From Bimastos eiseni (Eukaryota; Annelida; Clitellata; Crassiclitellata; Lumbricidae), in NCBI GenBank assembly GCA_959347315.1, contig OY365810.1, forward strand, positions 17,269,664 through 17,333,663: a stretch of DNA of 64,000 nt, in the 5' to 3' direction. Positions 1-10,423 of this stretch are shown here, in pieces. Every line of letters starts with the position of its first letter. Positions within the stretch are counted from its first letter, which is position 1. The notes below the pieces were generated by a model. That model worked only from the letters and a program-made list of their open reading frames with translations. It was not told where the DNA came from and did no database searches. Position numbers and translations under genes: made by a program.

Positions 1-767
1 GAGCAGTGACGCAATAACAGAAACAGAATCAGTAGGCTAGATAGAGCAGTGACGTAATGAACAGAAAGAGAGACGTCAGACTAGACGGATCGGTGACGTA
101 ATAAACAGAAAATGAGGCAGCAGGCTAGACAGAGCTGGGACGTAATAAACCGATAGATAGGCAGCATTTAGTCTAGACAGAGCAGTGATGTAATAAACCG
201 AAAGAGAGAGACAGCAAGTTGGACAGATCAGTGACACAATAATCTGAAAGAGAGGCAGCTGCTAAGCTAGACAGAGCAGTGACGTAATAAACGGAAATAG
301 CGACATCAGGCTAGACAGAGCTTTGCGGTAACAAAGAGAAAAAGAAGCAGCAAGCTAAACAGAGCAGTGGCGTAATAAACAGGAAGAGAAGCAGCAAGAT
401 AGACAGAGCAGTGACGCAATAAACAGAAAGAGAGACAGCGGTCTAGACCGAGCAGTGATGTAATAACCAGTAAGAGAGACAACAGCTAGGATATACAGAA
501 CAGTGACGTAATCAACAGAAAGACGGACAGCAGCTAGATTAGACAGCAGTGACGTAATAGACTGATATAGATTCAGCAGTCTAGACAGAGCAGTGACGTA
601 ATAAACAGAAAGAAAGACAGCAAGCGAGACAGACCAGTGACGTAATATACAGGAAGAGAACAACAGGTCAGACAGAGTAGTGACGTAATAAACAGAAAGA
701 GAGACAGCAGGCTAGACAGATCGGTGACGTAATAAACAGAAAGAGAGGCAGCGACCTAGACCGAGCA
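1..767. repeat. ~44-bp minisatellite, left block
   Basis: About 17 diverged head-to-tail copies of a ~44-bp unit whose best-conserved part reads CAGTGACGTAATAAACAGA followed by a purine-rich AGAGAGGCAGCAGGCTAGA-like stretch. The same unit is found again on both sides of the first Polinton, so this is one satellite array split by later insertions. Short open frames across it are repeat artefacts. Most copies carry TGACGTAA, a CREB/ATF-type half-palindrome. Confidence 0.9.
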
Positions 768-2134
768 TGATAGTTGTGTGTGTGTGTGTGTTTGTGTATG
801 TATGTATGTACGTATATGAACATTTATATAGCACCCTACAATAACCTCTGAAAGAAATGCGTCTTCAATAATCCAGAAACTGTCTCCTGTGCTACACACA
901 GCGGGAGACTCCGAATTGGTAACGCAAGGAGTTCCAACATAGCGGTCCAACGCACAAAAAGGCGCGGCCTACCCGCATTGCAGTACGAGAGCGCGGAACC
1001 ACCAGGTCTCCATGAGACACAGAGCGCAGGGACTGACCCCCCGACTGACTGGCAACTGGAATACACAGGTCGCACATGTAACCCGTGGCGGTACCAGCCA
1101 GCGACAAACGCACCACGAGGTCGTTCATGATGACGATTCCGGTAACAATTGTAGCGTGTCCCTCATATAGGCCGAGATGTGCGAGAAATGTGAAAGTCTG
1201 GCAACAACTCTGGCGGCACAATTTAGGACGGACTGCAGCTGGCGTATGCGGTATTTTGGCAAACCGACGAGGATGGCACTGCAGTAATCCAGTCGTGTGA
1301 GCACAAATAAGTGCACCAGAGTTGCAGCGGCGTCCATTGACAGATGGCGCCGCATGACCCTGATCTGACGTAACTGGTAGAAGCAGGACCTGCAGAGGGC
1401 GTTGAAGTGCTCCTCCAATGACAAACTCTCGTCCAGGAGTACTCCCAAGTCCTGGACCACGGACCGGAAGTTCCAATTTGAGAACGATACATGGGGCAGC
1501 GCACCGTTAATCTTCAGGAGTGCACTCTCGGTGCCCAGCCACATGAACTCACTTTTCTCTGAATTTAGCCTCAAACGATTTGAGGACATACACGCCTGTA
1601 CCTTCCCGACGATTTCTTGGATTTTTAACGCACACTCCAGTGCGGCAGATGGTTGGCACGACAGGTACAACTGAGAGTCATCAACATATTGGTGTACCCT
1701 GGCTTCACGAGAGCAGATGATTTCCGCCAAGTTCGCCGTATACAGGATATACAATAGCGGGCCAAGCACCGAACCCTGCGGAATGCCGAATAATACAGGC
1801 ATCCATGGAAAGCTACCGGAACCGTGCCTCATCCTGCGGTCAACAAGAAAAGAGCGGATCCAATCAAGTGCCTGTCCTACAATTCCAACCGAGACATGAA
1901 GCCTAATCAACAGGATATTGTGGTCGACCGTATCGAACGGGGCCTCACATCGAGGAGTGCAAGCAACGTGACATGTCCAGCGTCCATAGCATCACAGATG
2001 TCGAGATGAGTCTCAGGAGAACAGTTTCCGTTGAGCGGGCCTTCCTGAATCCATGCTGTAGAGGTGGCATAGGGTTGTGCGATTCCATGTATCGCATCAA
2101 CTGCTGCACTGCCAACTTTTCAACAATCTTTGCA
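768..2134 (-). mobile_element. 5'-truncated non-LTR retrotransposon in the minisatellite
   Basis: The insertion interrupts the minisatellite on both sides. Its 3' end lies on the left and runs through the sequence GGTGCTATATAAATG into a simple TACA/CA tail (about 770-815). Its 5' end at about 2134 falls inside the reverse transcriptase domain, as expected for 5' truncation during target-primed reverse transcription. The 3' tail sequence resembles that of several other retroposon fragments in the window. Confidence 0.8.
890..2134 (-). pseudogene. Reverse transcriptase fragment (CR1/Jockey-like)
   Basis: The longest frame (1125-1910) shows the reverse transcriptase palm: [13 protein letters not shown] near residue 43-54 and the catalytic YVDDSQLY at residues 75-82. 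Upstream of it, in a different frame, is an FDTVDH-type motif A. The carboxyl-terminal segment, which includes the usual GDLVVPRSRT and WNSL-like positions, has shifted frames at 892-1476. No endonuclease domain or ORF1 remains. The family (CR1/Jockey type) is judged from motif style only. The copy is dead: truncated at the 5' end and frameshifted at least twice. Confidence 0.8.
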
Positions 2135-3240
2135 GTGGCGTAAACAGAAAGAGAGACATAAGGTTAGGCTTAGCAGTGACGTAATAAGGAGAAAGAGAGG
2201 CAACAGGCTAGACAGAGTAGTGATGTAATAAACAGTGTGTGAGGCGGCAACTTGGCTAGACAGAGCAGTGACATTATAAACGGAAAACGAGACAGCGTCT
2301 AGGCCAGACAGAGCAGTGACGTAACAAACCGAAATTAAGGCAGCCCCCTAGACAGAGCAGTGACGGGTCAAGCAGAGAAGCAGCAGGCTTGACAGAGCAG
2401 CGACGTAATAAACAGAAAAAGAGGCAGCAGGTTAGACATATCAGTGACTTAATAAACAGGAAGGGAGGCAGCACCTAGGTTAGACAGAGCAGTGACGTGA
2501 CGAAGAGAAAGAGAGCCAGCAAGCTACACAGAGCAGGGACGTAATAAAACAGGAAGAGAAGCAGCAGACAAGACAGATCGGTGACGTAATAAACAGAAGG
2601 AGAGTCAGTAGGCTTGATAGAGCAGTGACGTATTATCAAAAAGAGAGTCAGTAGGCTAGATAGAGCAGTGCCGAAATAAACAGAAAGAGACGGCAGGCTA
2701 GACAGAGCAGTGACGTAAGAAAGAGAAAGAGAGGCAGCATGCTACACAAAACAGTGACGTAATAAATAAGAAGATAAGAGGTAGGCTAGACAAAGCAGTG
2801 ACTTAATAAACAGAAACTGAGGCAGCAGCTAAGCTAAACTAGGCACAGACGTAATAACCACAAAGAGAGACATCAGGCTAGACAGAACAGTGACGTAAAT
2901 AAAGACAAAGAGAGGCAGGAGGTAGACAGAGCAGTGCCGTAACAAAGAGGAAGTGAGGCTAATAAACAGGAAGAGAAGCAGCTAGGCTAGACAGAACTGT
3001 GACATAATGAACGGAAATAGAGACATCAGGCTAGACAGAGCAGTGGCGTAACAAAGAGAAGCAGCAAGCTAAACAGAGCACTGACGTAATAAACAGAAAG
3101 AGACACGGCAGCTAGGATATACAGATCAGTGACGTAATCAACAGAAAGGGGTACAGCAGGCTAGACAGAGCAGTGACGTAAAATACGGAAAGAAAGACAG
3201 CAGCTAGGCTAGATCGAGAAGTGAGGTAATCCTAATGAGA
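2135..3240. repeat. ~44-bp minisatellite, middle block
   Basis: Continuation of the TGACGTAA minisatellite between the retrotransposon and the left end of the Polinton, about 25 diverged units. No gene is seen here. Confidence 0.9.
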
Positions 3241-3246
3241 GACGGC
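3241..3246. other. Target-site duplication of the Polinton (left)
   Basis: GACGGC directly precedes the left inverted repeat. GATGGC at 18959-18964 directly follows the right one. Six base pairs is the usual Polinton duplication length, and the single mismatch fits an old insertion. Confidence 0.8.
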
Positions 3247-3458
3247 AGTAGTTATATTCGTTTCTACCTAGTGCATTTAATCTATATACACCTATAATCA
3301 CATCAAACCAACCAATAATTTGGTTATAGTCGCCTCGTACTTAGGTTATACTATTAACCTAACTTATAAACAGGCAAAAAACCCTAGCCACATGTAGATG
3401 TTTCGCCTTCAAGCAAGCTGGTATCAAATAAACTAACGATCTAGCGTTGCAAAAGCCA
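3247..3458 (+). repeat. Left terminal inverted repeat of the Polinton
   Basis: Matches the reverse complement of 18751-18958 along nearly its whole length with scattered substitutions and small indels. Shared stretches include CTATAATCACATCAAA, AATAATTTGGTTATAGTCGC and ACGATCTAGCGTTGCAAAAG. The 5' terminal dinucleotide is AG, as in known Polintons. Confidence 0.95.
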
Positions 3459-3783
3459 GACAATCAACACATTTATCCATGCAACGAAGACGCTATATTA
3501 GCCCCAACCAAAAAGAATATTATCAGTTCATCTCTCTATATCTGTCTATGTCTGTCTATCTGTCTATGTCTGTCATATTTCTCTACAAGTATTCGTTGAT
3601 GCTGTCATCCATTTAACGGCGATGGGTACGAACAAGCGATTTCCACGGTGTTGGGTCATTGTTCTGCTTTTAGTGTTAGTCTAAATGATATAGTGAGTAG
3701 GTTCTTTATAATAAGAGCACTTATGTCATAATCAGCTTATTCGTTGCCTCTTCGAGCGTCTCTAACCCACGTGAACTCTAATT
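3459..3783. other. Subterminal region with short TCTG microsatellite
   Basis: Non-coding stretch between the left inverted repeat and the first gene. It contains a TCTG/TCTA microsatellite at about 3530-3585. I see no other feature. Confidence 0.5.
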
Positions 3784-4020
3784 CTAATCGATAGGCGGTA
3801 TCGAGAACATCGACAAGGGTTCGAATCTTCCTGACGTACTCGTAGACATTCGTTCGTTAGGAAAAGCCTTCATTCGCTGTCTCTGTTTACGATCTTTCGC
3901 TTTTATCTTTCGAATCTTCTCGCGAATCTTCACTAATTCGTGTTCTTTTCTCCCAATATTCGTGGGTCTTTCGTTCGTCAGGCTCTGTATGAAATTTTGA
4001 AGCCCATCACCCATCTTCAC
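3784..4020 (-). CDS. Small basic coiled-coil protein, Polinton left-end gene
   Basis: A 78-residue frame with a Lys/Arg/Glu-rich helix at about residues 25-52 (KIREKIRKIKAKDRKQRQRM), which is predicted coiled coil. The counterpart in the second Polinton of this window (57459-57758) shares the pattern EL-V---EKIRK-KAK-RKQ-QR and the position near the left end. The carboxyl end here may be altered by a frameshift, because the tail after the helix does not match the other copy. Function unknown; a virion core or DNA-binding role would be a guess. ATG start at 4020. Confidence 0.55.
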   Translation of the reverse strand: MKMGDGLQNFIQSLTNERPTNIGRKEHELVKIREKIRKIKAKDRKQRQRMKAFPNERMSTSTSGRFEPLSMFSIPPID

Positions 4021-4285
4021 AGAAATCTGTCACGCCTCGTTCTCATACGTTTAGAAAAGAAACCCTGTCACGCTTCGTCCATATTTGTGACAGGATTCAC
4101 GGTCACTTCCGTCACGTTAAATACCTCTGACTGAAGCTGAAGTCACGAGTTATCGAAATAATGAGAACGCTTGTTTGACGCCAACGCAGGTAGACTCATC
4201 GTCACGAGATGGAACAACGTAGGTCGTAGGAGGAACTATGACGCAAGTCTGGTAGGAATTTCTTAAGTTTCGATATAACTCATCA
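4021..4285. other. Intergenic stretch inside the Polinton
   Basis: No gene recognised. It holds short imperfect repeats of a TGTCACGCYTCG-like sequence (about 4026-4075) that may belong to the upstream region of the coiled-coil gene. Confidence 0.4.
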
Positions 4286-5278
4286 TCACATGATCACCAA
4301 GTCTTCATTATATACCTACGAATTATGTGATTCAGGGTAACCGAGCCATTTTACCAGCGATTTCTTCCCACGTTTCCTGATAATCTTTTCTATTCTAAAT
4401 ATCTCTTGAGTACCTTTTTGTAGCTCCTGTTCATAAAATGAACCCTGTATTTCCTCTCCATTATAATCAGTAATCTTATAAGTTGGTGGATCTGTGTATT
4501 GAATTTGAGTAATAGTAAAAATCTCTTCCGTCCATCTAGGCGTGTATCCCTTTTCAAATATATTCTTTTTCTTAGTTATTCTAACTTTATCACCGATTGA
4601 AAACCTAGGCACAATAGGCTCTAAGACCTCTTCGCCGTATAAATTCATAAATACAGTCTTTTCATTTATTTTCAAACTAGCTTCAGAGGGCGTCATTTTA
4701 ATGGAAGAATGCCTAGTCTCATTATAATTACAAACCATATCATCCAACACATCGATATATCTTCTAGTTGAATTAGCTGTAAAGTACTTAAACGTTTTCT
4801 CTCTCATTGTCCGGTTCCATCTCTCAACCACGCAGGATTTTTCCTCGTTTTCAGTAGAATATAACTCAACTAATTCCCGGACATTTTTATTTTAAAATTC
4901 TTTTCCTTTGTCCACCCATAGTTTACAAGGTCTTCTACCGCTCTCGAATATTTTCACGAAGCTACTAGCTGTAGATTTTCCACTCTTATCATTAAATGGT
5001 ATGATCCACCCGTACTTGGAAAACACATCTATCGCAGTAAGTAAGTATTTCACACCACCGTTATCTTTAGCGAAAGCCTGCATATCGACTAAATCAGCAG
5101 CCCATATCTCCTCTATCCCACTAACATACACCTTTCTCTTTCTAAAATGCCTTACTACAGGTTTATGCAATTCATGCGCTAATTGATTAGTCCATTTCAG
5201 ATCGGGGTGTAATGTTAGGATTTTTTTAAAACCTAACCCCAGGCTCGCTTTAGTGGATAATATAGGTTTGACTGTAGC
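4286..5278 (-). pseudogene. INT: Polinton integrase (RVE) with carboxyl-terminal chromodomain
   Basis: Retrovirus-like DDE integrase that would join element ends to the target. The catalytic core shows the first Asp in IWAADLVDM, the second in WVDKGKEF and the Glu in VERWNRT. The carboxyl end carries a chromodomain (EKIIRKRGKKSLVKWLGYPE), a histone-reading module common in Polinton and chromovirus integrases and thought to steer insertion. Breaks: an in-frame TAA just after the second catalytic Asp block (near 4889) and a TAG at 4316-4318 inside the chromodomain at a position usually Trp; the frame otherwise continues to TGA at 4286-4288. The amino-terminal part reads upstream without a stop into the frame of the PLA2-like region, so the original start is unclear. 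Confidence 0.85.
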
Positions 5279-5729
5279 TCTCTATTCTCTCCCGCAAGCT
5301 AGGATTAGGTATATTATTCAATTCATTGATCATTGCTCTATCGGCGACATTCCTAGAAGCCGTGTCCGTGTGCTAGTTGTAAGCTAAATCATGATAATAT
5401 GCAGCGTTATCGACTCTATCAACGGGTTTAGACCAATCTTTTGGAGTTCCATCGGGATTCAATCTCAAATCCAGTCTAGTTCCTGGTCCTGTAAACTGAT
5501 GTCCCGGCAAGTGCATCTCACCTGGAAATTTAGCCTATGGTAACTTAATACCGCTAGTTACTGAATTTAGAGACCCAACTAGATCCCCACCTTCTGCAGC
5601 TTTCACGAATCGAGGCTTTGTTTTTCCACAAACATCACACGTGCCTCTAAGCATCGGCCTTCCATTCTTCGTTATAACAGTCTGTACATTTTTAGTTTCA
5701 GTATGAGTTTTACACTTAACGCAATACAT
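5273..5729 (-). pseudogene. Zinc-ribbon (DUF5679-like) plus phospholipase A2-like domain
   Basis: The first ~45 residues hold four cysteines in two CxxC knuckles (YCVKCKTHTE and GTCDVCGKTK), typical of the small viral DUF5679 zinc ribbon. Past an in-frame TAG near 5535 the same frame encodes a parvovirus/Polinton-type phospholipase A2-like region: LPGHQFTGPGTRLD (calcium-loop type) and DNAAYYHDLAY, with the catalytic His-Asp pair. A second in-frame TAG follows, near 5370. Such domains act in membrane breaching during entry in parvoviruses; here the role is inferred from family. A frameshift near 5278 separates it from the integrase frame. The ATG at 5729 sits in a TTTAAAATG context shared with the divergent ATPase gene. 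Confidence 0.75.
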
Positions 5730-5758
5730 TTTAAATACAATTAGATATATTTAAAATG
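5727..5758. promoter_or_regulatory. Divergent start region with mirrored TTTAAAATG boxes
   Basis: Only 26 bases separate the two opposing ATG codons, and each is preceded directly by TTTAAA, so the region is nearly palindromic at its ends and very A/T rich. The same T(A/T)TAAAATG context precedes most other starts in this element, which suggests a promoter or initiator of a dedicated viral-type transcription programme. Confidence 0.6.
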
Positions 5759-6535
5759 GAAGTCAAAAAAAATTTATCATGGAACGACATATTATCCAAG
5801 AGATTCAATAACCCTCTTTTACCTAGAAGTACAAGAGGGTTAATCGTCGGAAAGTCTGGATGCGGTAAGACGACCCTACTGTTGAACTTACTTCTACAAC
5901 CCGGATGGTTAGATTATGACAATCTGCAAGTATTGGGAAGGTCTCTCTTTCAACCAGAGTATGAAATTCTGAAAAAAGCATTTGAAGAAAAAATACCTAA
6001 GGAATCCATCGTTGGATTATTCGATTGCCAAGATGAGATCATGAGACAAAATCTTTCACCAGCATTTGTAGTTGAGCAAATGGCTAAACACTTGGTTAAA
6101 AAATCTGATATTTCTTCCAATGTTCTTTGAATCAGCAGAAGATGTGCCAGATCCGAGAGAATTGAATCGTGATAAGAAGAACTTAATGATTTTCGACGAT
6201 TTACAGTTAGAAAGCACAATAAATGCGAGACTTATTACATCCGAGGGAGGCATAGCAACGTCGACTGTTTCTACCTTGCACAGAATTATTTCAAATTACC
6301 GAGGCAGACAATTAGAGAGAATGCAAACTTTATATGTTTGTTTCCCCAAGACCTGACAAATATTGATCACATCTACAACGACCACGTGAGTACCGACATG
6401 CCTAAGGAGGAATTTAGAAAACTATGCAAAACAGCGGGGAAGCAACCTCACGGATTTGTAGTAATAGACCAGACTAGTAATAAGAATAACGGAAAGTATA
6501 GATGCGGTTTCGATGAATTCTACATTCCATCATAA
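5756..6535 (+). pseudogene. ATPase: FtsK/HerA-type DNA packaging ATPase
   Basis: Virus-type ATPase (A32 family) that would pump element DNA into the capsid. Walker A is intact (VGKSGCGKTT, about residues 33-42) and Walker B is LMIFDDL. After Walker B the expected RHSNVDCFYLAQ-type sensor region is present in frame 2. Two single-base-type indels, near 6110-6120 and near 6208, shift a ~100-bp piece (which holds Walker B) out of frame and back again. The 3' end in the original frame is intact to TAA at 6533-6535. The family is clear; the gene is not functional as it stands. Confidence 0.88.
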
Positions 6536-6558
6536 ATAAATCTTTTGCTAATTTAAAA

Positions 6559-7350
6559 ATGGAATCGATTCTAAAAAATATTGCAGACAATGCCGAAAGG
6601 ATTGCTCGTTACACGGAGCCAAAGTTATCGTTTTACATATTATTAAGTGACAAGACTTCAAGAATAAGCACACGGATCAATCCGTTGATACAGTTCGATA
6701 AAGATAAAAAGTATGAAATGGCTTTGGTCAACCTGGAAACATATTTTTCATTCCCAAACGTCGACGCGACTAACAACAGCTTTTCGTATTCGCCGAATGG
6801 TGGAGGCATGTGGGTTACTATAACCATCCCTGAAGACTGCTATGAAATTACAGACATTAACGAAAACGTCCAGAGAATCATGAAAGAAAACGAGCATTGT
6901 GATATGGTTAACGAAGAATGCAATATAAAGATAGAAGCAAACAGCAATACGTTGAAGACAGTTTTGCATATAGCGGAGAATTACGTGGTTGATTTTTGGG
7001 CGTTGAACTCTATCGGAAAAGTCCTAGGTTTCAATAGGTGGTGATATACCGAGGGGTACCTAGAATCAGAGAATATGGCAGACATAATGAGTGTTACTAA
7101 TCTGAGGGTTACGAGCGATATCATTGGAGCATCCTATAGCAACGGAACTGCAGATAACATTATCTATTTCTTCTTCCCGAATGTAGGGCCTGGTTACAAG
7201 ATTATTGAAACGCCGAGAAATTTGATCTATCTTCCAATCACCCTATCCACGATTTAGACAATGGAAACGACTCTCACAGATCAGAATGGTAAGCTAATTA
7301 ATCTACGAGGTGAGGAATTGTCGATACGGTTTCATATTAGAGAAGCTTAA
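6559..7350 (+). pseudogene. Conserved Polinton structural protein, penton/minor-capsid candidate
   Basis: A ~263-codon gene beginning in a TTTAAAAATG context. It belongs to a family that I recognise from Polintons (patterns KKYEMALVNLETYFSFPNV near residue 55, YKIIETPRNLIYLPITLSTI near 215-235, TDQNGKLINLRGEELSIRF near the end). The predicted fold is mostly beta, and I assign it as the likely single-jelly-roll minor capsid (penton-like) protein by elimination and context, not by a decisive motif. Two in-frame nonsense codons interrupt it (TGA at 7042-7044, TAG at 7255-7257); the frame is otherwise kept, so decay is recent relative to the polymerase. A related gene is seen in the second Polinton (59779-60515). 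Confidence 0.65.
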
Positions 7351-7373
7351 CAGTTTTTATAGTTTTATATAAA

Positions 7374-7974
7374 ATTAGTCGATATACAAACGTCAAAGTC
7401 AATATTTGAGAAGGACAAAAAGATAAAATTAAAAGATCGCTACAAGCTGGAACAGGTGTTAGTATGGGATTAAGCACAGCAATTTAAACGGAGAGCACGT
7501 GTTAGCTGTTACCCAAGCACAGATCAATATATTAGCCAAAGCGTATCAGGATGGGAAAGGCGTGACTATAAAAATGAGTAAAACGCAATTGATACATAAT
7601 GCTGAAGTCGAAGGAGGCTTTATCGGCGCAATTTTACCTTTTCTTGCAACTGCTGGCAAATTCCTGCTATCGAGCGTATTACGGAGCTTAGCAACGGGTG
7701 CATTAACTGGAATAGGTGCAGCGGCTGGTTCTAAGTCATTGATAAAGTCACCGGAACGGGTGGGGCTATACATCTCAATACTTTGGGTAAAAACTTCAAG
7801 ATAGTGCAACAGGGGGAGGGTTTATACATGAAGCCATACCAAGGATCTGGATTAAACGGCGCGGGAGAAGGCCTGTATCTGAAAAGAGGTAATGTGTTCG
7901 TAAATTGGGAAGGACTTATCTTAGGACCAGATTCGCCATTTAAAAACATTCCGCTTCTCGGATTATTGCTATAA
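7374..7974 (+). pseudogene. Polinton hydrophobic virion protein candidate (pVI/pX-like)
   Basis: Pieces in different frames make up a protein type common in Polintons: a basic amino end, the block LTQAQI-like (here VTQAQINILAKAYQDGKGV) followed by IKMSKTQL, a Gly/Ala-rich hydrophobic segment (GGFIGAILPFLATAGKFLL), then GEGLYMKPYQ and GPDSPFKNIPLLGLLL at the carboxyl end. At least two frameshifts (near 7480-7500 and 7765-7785) break it, and no ATG is left at the expected place, where ATT at about 7374 follows TATAAA. The hydrophobic middle suggests a membrane-active or core virion protein like adenovirus pVI or pX; this is an analogy. Confidence 0.6.
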
Positions 7975-7995
7975 AAAATATTGTATATATATAAA

Positions 7996-8406
7996 ATGTC
8001 TCTATTTCTAATCCATAAAATGGGGTGGACGAAACCCAAATTTGTTCCAGAAGTAAGAACTCAACCGAGATCCGTCAGGTGGAAGGCGTGTGAAAGTATG
8101 TGATATGCCAAGTATTGGCCTCAAAGACAAATGGGCGGTCTAAGGTGGGAGTTTTTTGCTCAAGAAGAGATAGCTATTCATTCACAAGAGACGGTTGTTT
8201 TACCGCTAGGCTTAGGTTTCCGAATGACGAAAGGATCGTGTAAAATTTCACTCCATCCAGAATTGACAGAAGCGGGGTGTCGCCTGCTAAGCGATACCGT
8301 TACTGGATTCGCGGAAGAAATTTTACTCGATATTAAGAATTTTAGAGATCTTGGGACTGTCACCATAAACGAAGGAGACTCCTTATGTTATGTAAAATAC
8401 GAATAA
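7996..8406 (+). pseudogene. dUTPase-fold-like protein, catalytic motifs missing
   Basis: The start ATG is in a TATAAAATG context. After an in-frame TGA (8101-8103) the frame runs 101 codons to TAA. The pattern WEFFAQEEIAIHSQETVVLP, LGFRMTKG, LHPELTEAGCRLL, EEILLDIKN and INEGDSLCYVKY follows the strand order of trimeric dUTPases (domain start, motif 2-like SELA block, motif 3 region, NRGD-like block). The Asp and Tyr of motif 3 and the glycine-rich carboxyl motif are absent, so a structural or non-catalytic use of the fold is more likely than dUTP hydrolysis. Fold assignment is by eye. Confidence 0.45.
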
Positions 8407-8446
8407 AATAGAATTCCTTTTTAAAAATATTCTTTGATATTATAAA

Positions 8447-8965
8447 ATGGAATTGAACAAAGCAGACACTTATCGCCTTCAGAAAATATCTGAAATTCAA
8501 CAGGAAATCTTACGAGAACGTGAAAAGAGAGAAATAATCTATAAAAAACATCAAAAGAGTGTTAAAGTAGTTGAAGCGTTGGGAGGTTTGTTAACCCTTA
8601 CATCTTCGGGACTCAGCATATTAGGTGTAACTTTTCTAAGTTCCGTCGTAGCTGCACCAGCCGCTACCATCGTGGTATCTTTATCCGCTGGAGCTGGAGC
8701 ACTATCTCTGATATCTACCCAAGTCCGCTGAATATTATCGCTGCGGCAAGAAAAACATGCAAAGATCAGGACTATAGCTGAAGGGAAACTCAATTCGATC
8801 AGCGACTTTGTTTCAAAAGCCCTAGATGATAATAATATCTCAGACTCGGAATATTCCGTTATTCAGAGTTAATTCGAGAAATTTAACCAGATGAAGGAAG
8901 AGGTTAGGAGTAAAACCAATGTCAACATAGATGAAGCGACGAAACACTTAGGCAAAACGAATTGA
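8447..8965 (+). pseudogene. Two-membrane-segment protein with coiled-coil arms
   Basis: About 172 codons from a TATAAAATG start. An amphipathic Glu/Lys helix (residues 10-45) leads into two hydrophobic segments (about 46-66 and 67-92, Gly/Ala/Ser rich) and a second charged helical arm. In-frame TGA at 8729-8731 and a TAA near 8870 interrupt it; no frameshift is needed. The second Polinton has a clear relative at 58824-59372 with the same order RLQK--E, YKK-, two hydrophobic stretches, A-AKLN, IS-SEY. The layout recalls SLATT-type membrane proteins, but I would not assign a function. Confidence 0.65.
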
Positions 8966-9048
8966 ATAAAAAACGAACGTAAAACGAATTGAATACAATA
9001 TGAACGTAAATTTACGTTTTTACGTTTGAATATGTTTCCAACTTTAAA

Positions 9049-9946
9049 ATGTCGTTTCTAAAAATTCAAGACCCAGCCAAACGTGATTTTATCGTTGAGA
9101 ACTTTCTCAAGATGAAGCAAAATATTAGACAAGACTCGTTATCTGAGAAAATAGGAGACATCTTTCCAGCGGGAATTGATAAAGGCGTACAAACCAATCA
9201 TCGACTCGCAGTCTGGAATATCTAAAGAATCAGGCGCGATTAAGGAAAGCACTACTGCGACTTCTACAGCTCTTCGAGCATTGCCGGCATCGCTATCGAC
9301 ATCGTTGAAAGCGATTCAATTCCCACAATATCCTTCAATAGACGTGTTTGCGGACGATCCCGTTTCAGATATAAGAACCTTACAACTAGGTGGCCTCGCG
9401 ACTAAATATTTACAAGAATACGCTTCAGACAAAAGGAAGACGGAGACTACTTTCGGAATATACTCTAAAGATAAGGAGTTTTTCATCGGATACAGCCAAA
9501 TCTGGATCGAAGGTGATGATATAACGGTGGGCAAGAACACCTACAAGGGAACTCCAGGGCTATGAGAATTGATGACGATGAAGGAACCGAACGAGTCGAT
9601 ATACCGTCAAAACGATCTAGACAAGTACTCGGAAATTCTTGAATCGACGGGCGCCTTGTATGTATCTAATAATCCGAATAAACCCAAATCGTCTAGAGGT
9701 CTAAAATATAATAAAATCATTAAGCCATTGCTCTCGATGCGGAAAGGGAGGTTCTCAACGGGCGAGGGGGTTGTAGTTCTTCTGCAAGACCCCGATGCGC
9801 TAATGCATATGTTGGCCCTACGAATGGCTGGCTTCAGAGCAGGAAATACAGGATTAAGAAACGAGGTAGTCGGTATCTGCTATGAGTTACTTCGGCAAAA
9901 TGCGATAGACGCGTCATGCTATAAAAATTTAATGATGCAATTATAA
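9049..9946 (+). pseudogene. Conserved Polinton protein, MSFLKI family, function unknown
   Basis: Starts MSFLKIQDPAKRDFIVENFL in a TTTAAAATG context, an opening that I recognise from many invertebrate Polintons, and contains the family signature YKGTPGL followed by EL. A frameshift near 9165-9176 and an in-frame TGA at 9563-9565 (position normally Trp in GTPGLWEL) break it. It ends at TAA 9944-9946, two bases before the next ATG. No enzymatic motif is visible. The protein is large (~298 codons) and lies between virion-type genes, so a virion or assembly role is plausible. Confidence 0.7.
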
Positions 9947-9947
9947 A

Positions 9948-10310
9948 ATGATTGTCATAAGAAAGAGAAGATTTGCTAAAAGATACGTCATCGTCGGTGC
10001 TGGAATATTTGACACGATATCAGGATTTTTCAAAAGAATGTTATCCTCGAATGCTGCAAGACAGGTAGCATCAGCCGCATTAAGTGCTGGCAAAGAAGCT
10101 GCAACGGAGATTAGAAAAAAGGCTATAGATGCAGGTAAGACCGTTGCTATTAATGCTGGAAAGCGATTGGTTGATAAAGCAGCAGCAAAAATGTTTGCAC
10201 CACAACCAACTGTACTTAGCCAACGGAGCGAGGATTTGTTAAAGGGGTTAATAACTCCCCATGGAAATACGACACTTAGTCAAAGAGTAATGAAACGTTA
10301 CAGAATTTAA
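9948..10310 (+). CDS. Small basic Ala/Lys-rich protein, virion core candidate
   Basis: A 120-residue open frame starting in TATAAAATG. It has a very basic amino end (MIVIRKRRFAKRY), a hydrophobic segment VIVGAGIFDTISGFF, then an Ala/Lys helix rich in AGK repeats (about residues 40-80). Polintons usually have one such protein upstream of the major capsid gene, and it may condense DNA or act on membranes. The last 10-15 residues probably result from a frameshift near 10290, because the usual tail (ISIRDLV-type, then GSG) is readable in another frame up to about 10405. It is the least damaged gene of the plus-strand block after the protein at 12104. Confidence 0.6.
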   Translation: MIVIRKRRFAKRYVIVGAGIFDTISGFFKRMLSSNAARQVASAALSAGKEAATEIRKKAIDAGKTVAINAGKRLVDKAAAKMFAPQPTVLSQRSEDLLKGLITPHGNTTLSQRVMKRYRI

Positions 10311-10423
10311 TATATCCCCAAGGAAACACCAATATAAATAATTTACTGTCTGGTAACGGCGGCGCCATATCGATCCGTGATTTGGTGCGCGGATCTGGAA
10401 TAAAATCTTGTTATATTAAAAAA

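Noticed and set aside
355..663. Minus-strand Leu/Ser-rich frame in the left minisatellite
   Set aside because: Repeat translation, no motif, and the same type of frame appears at 2274-2474 in the other block.
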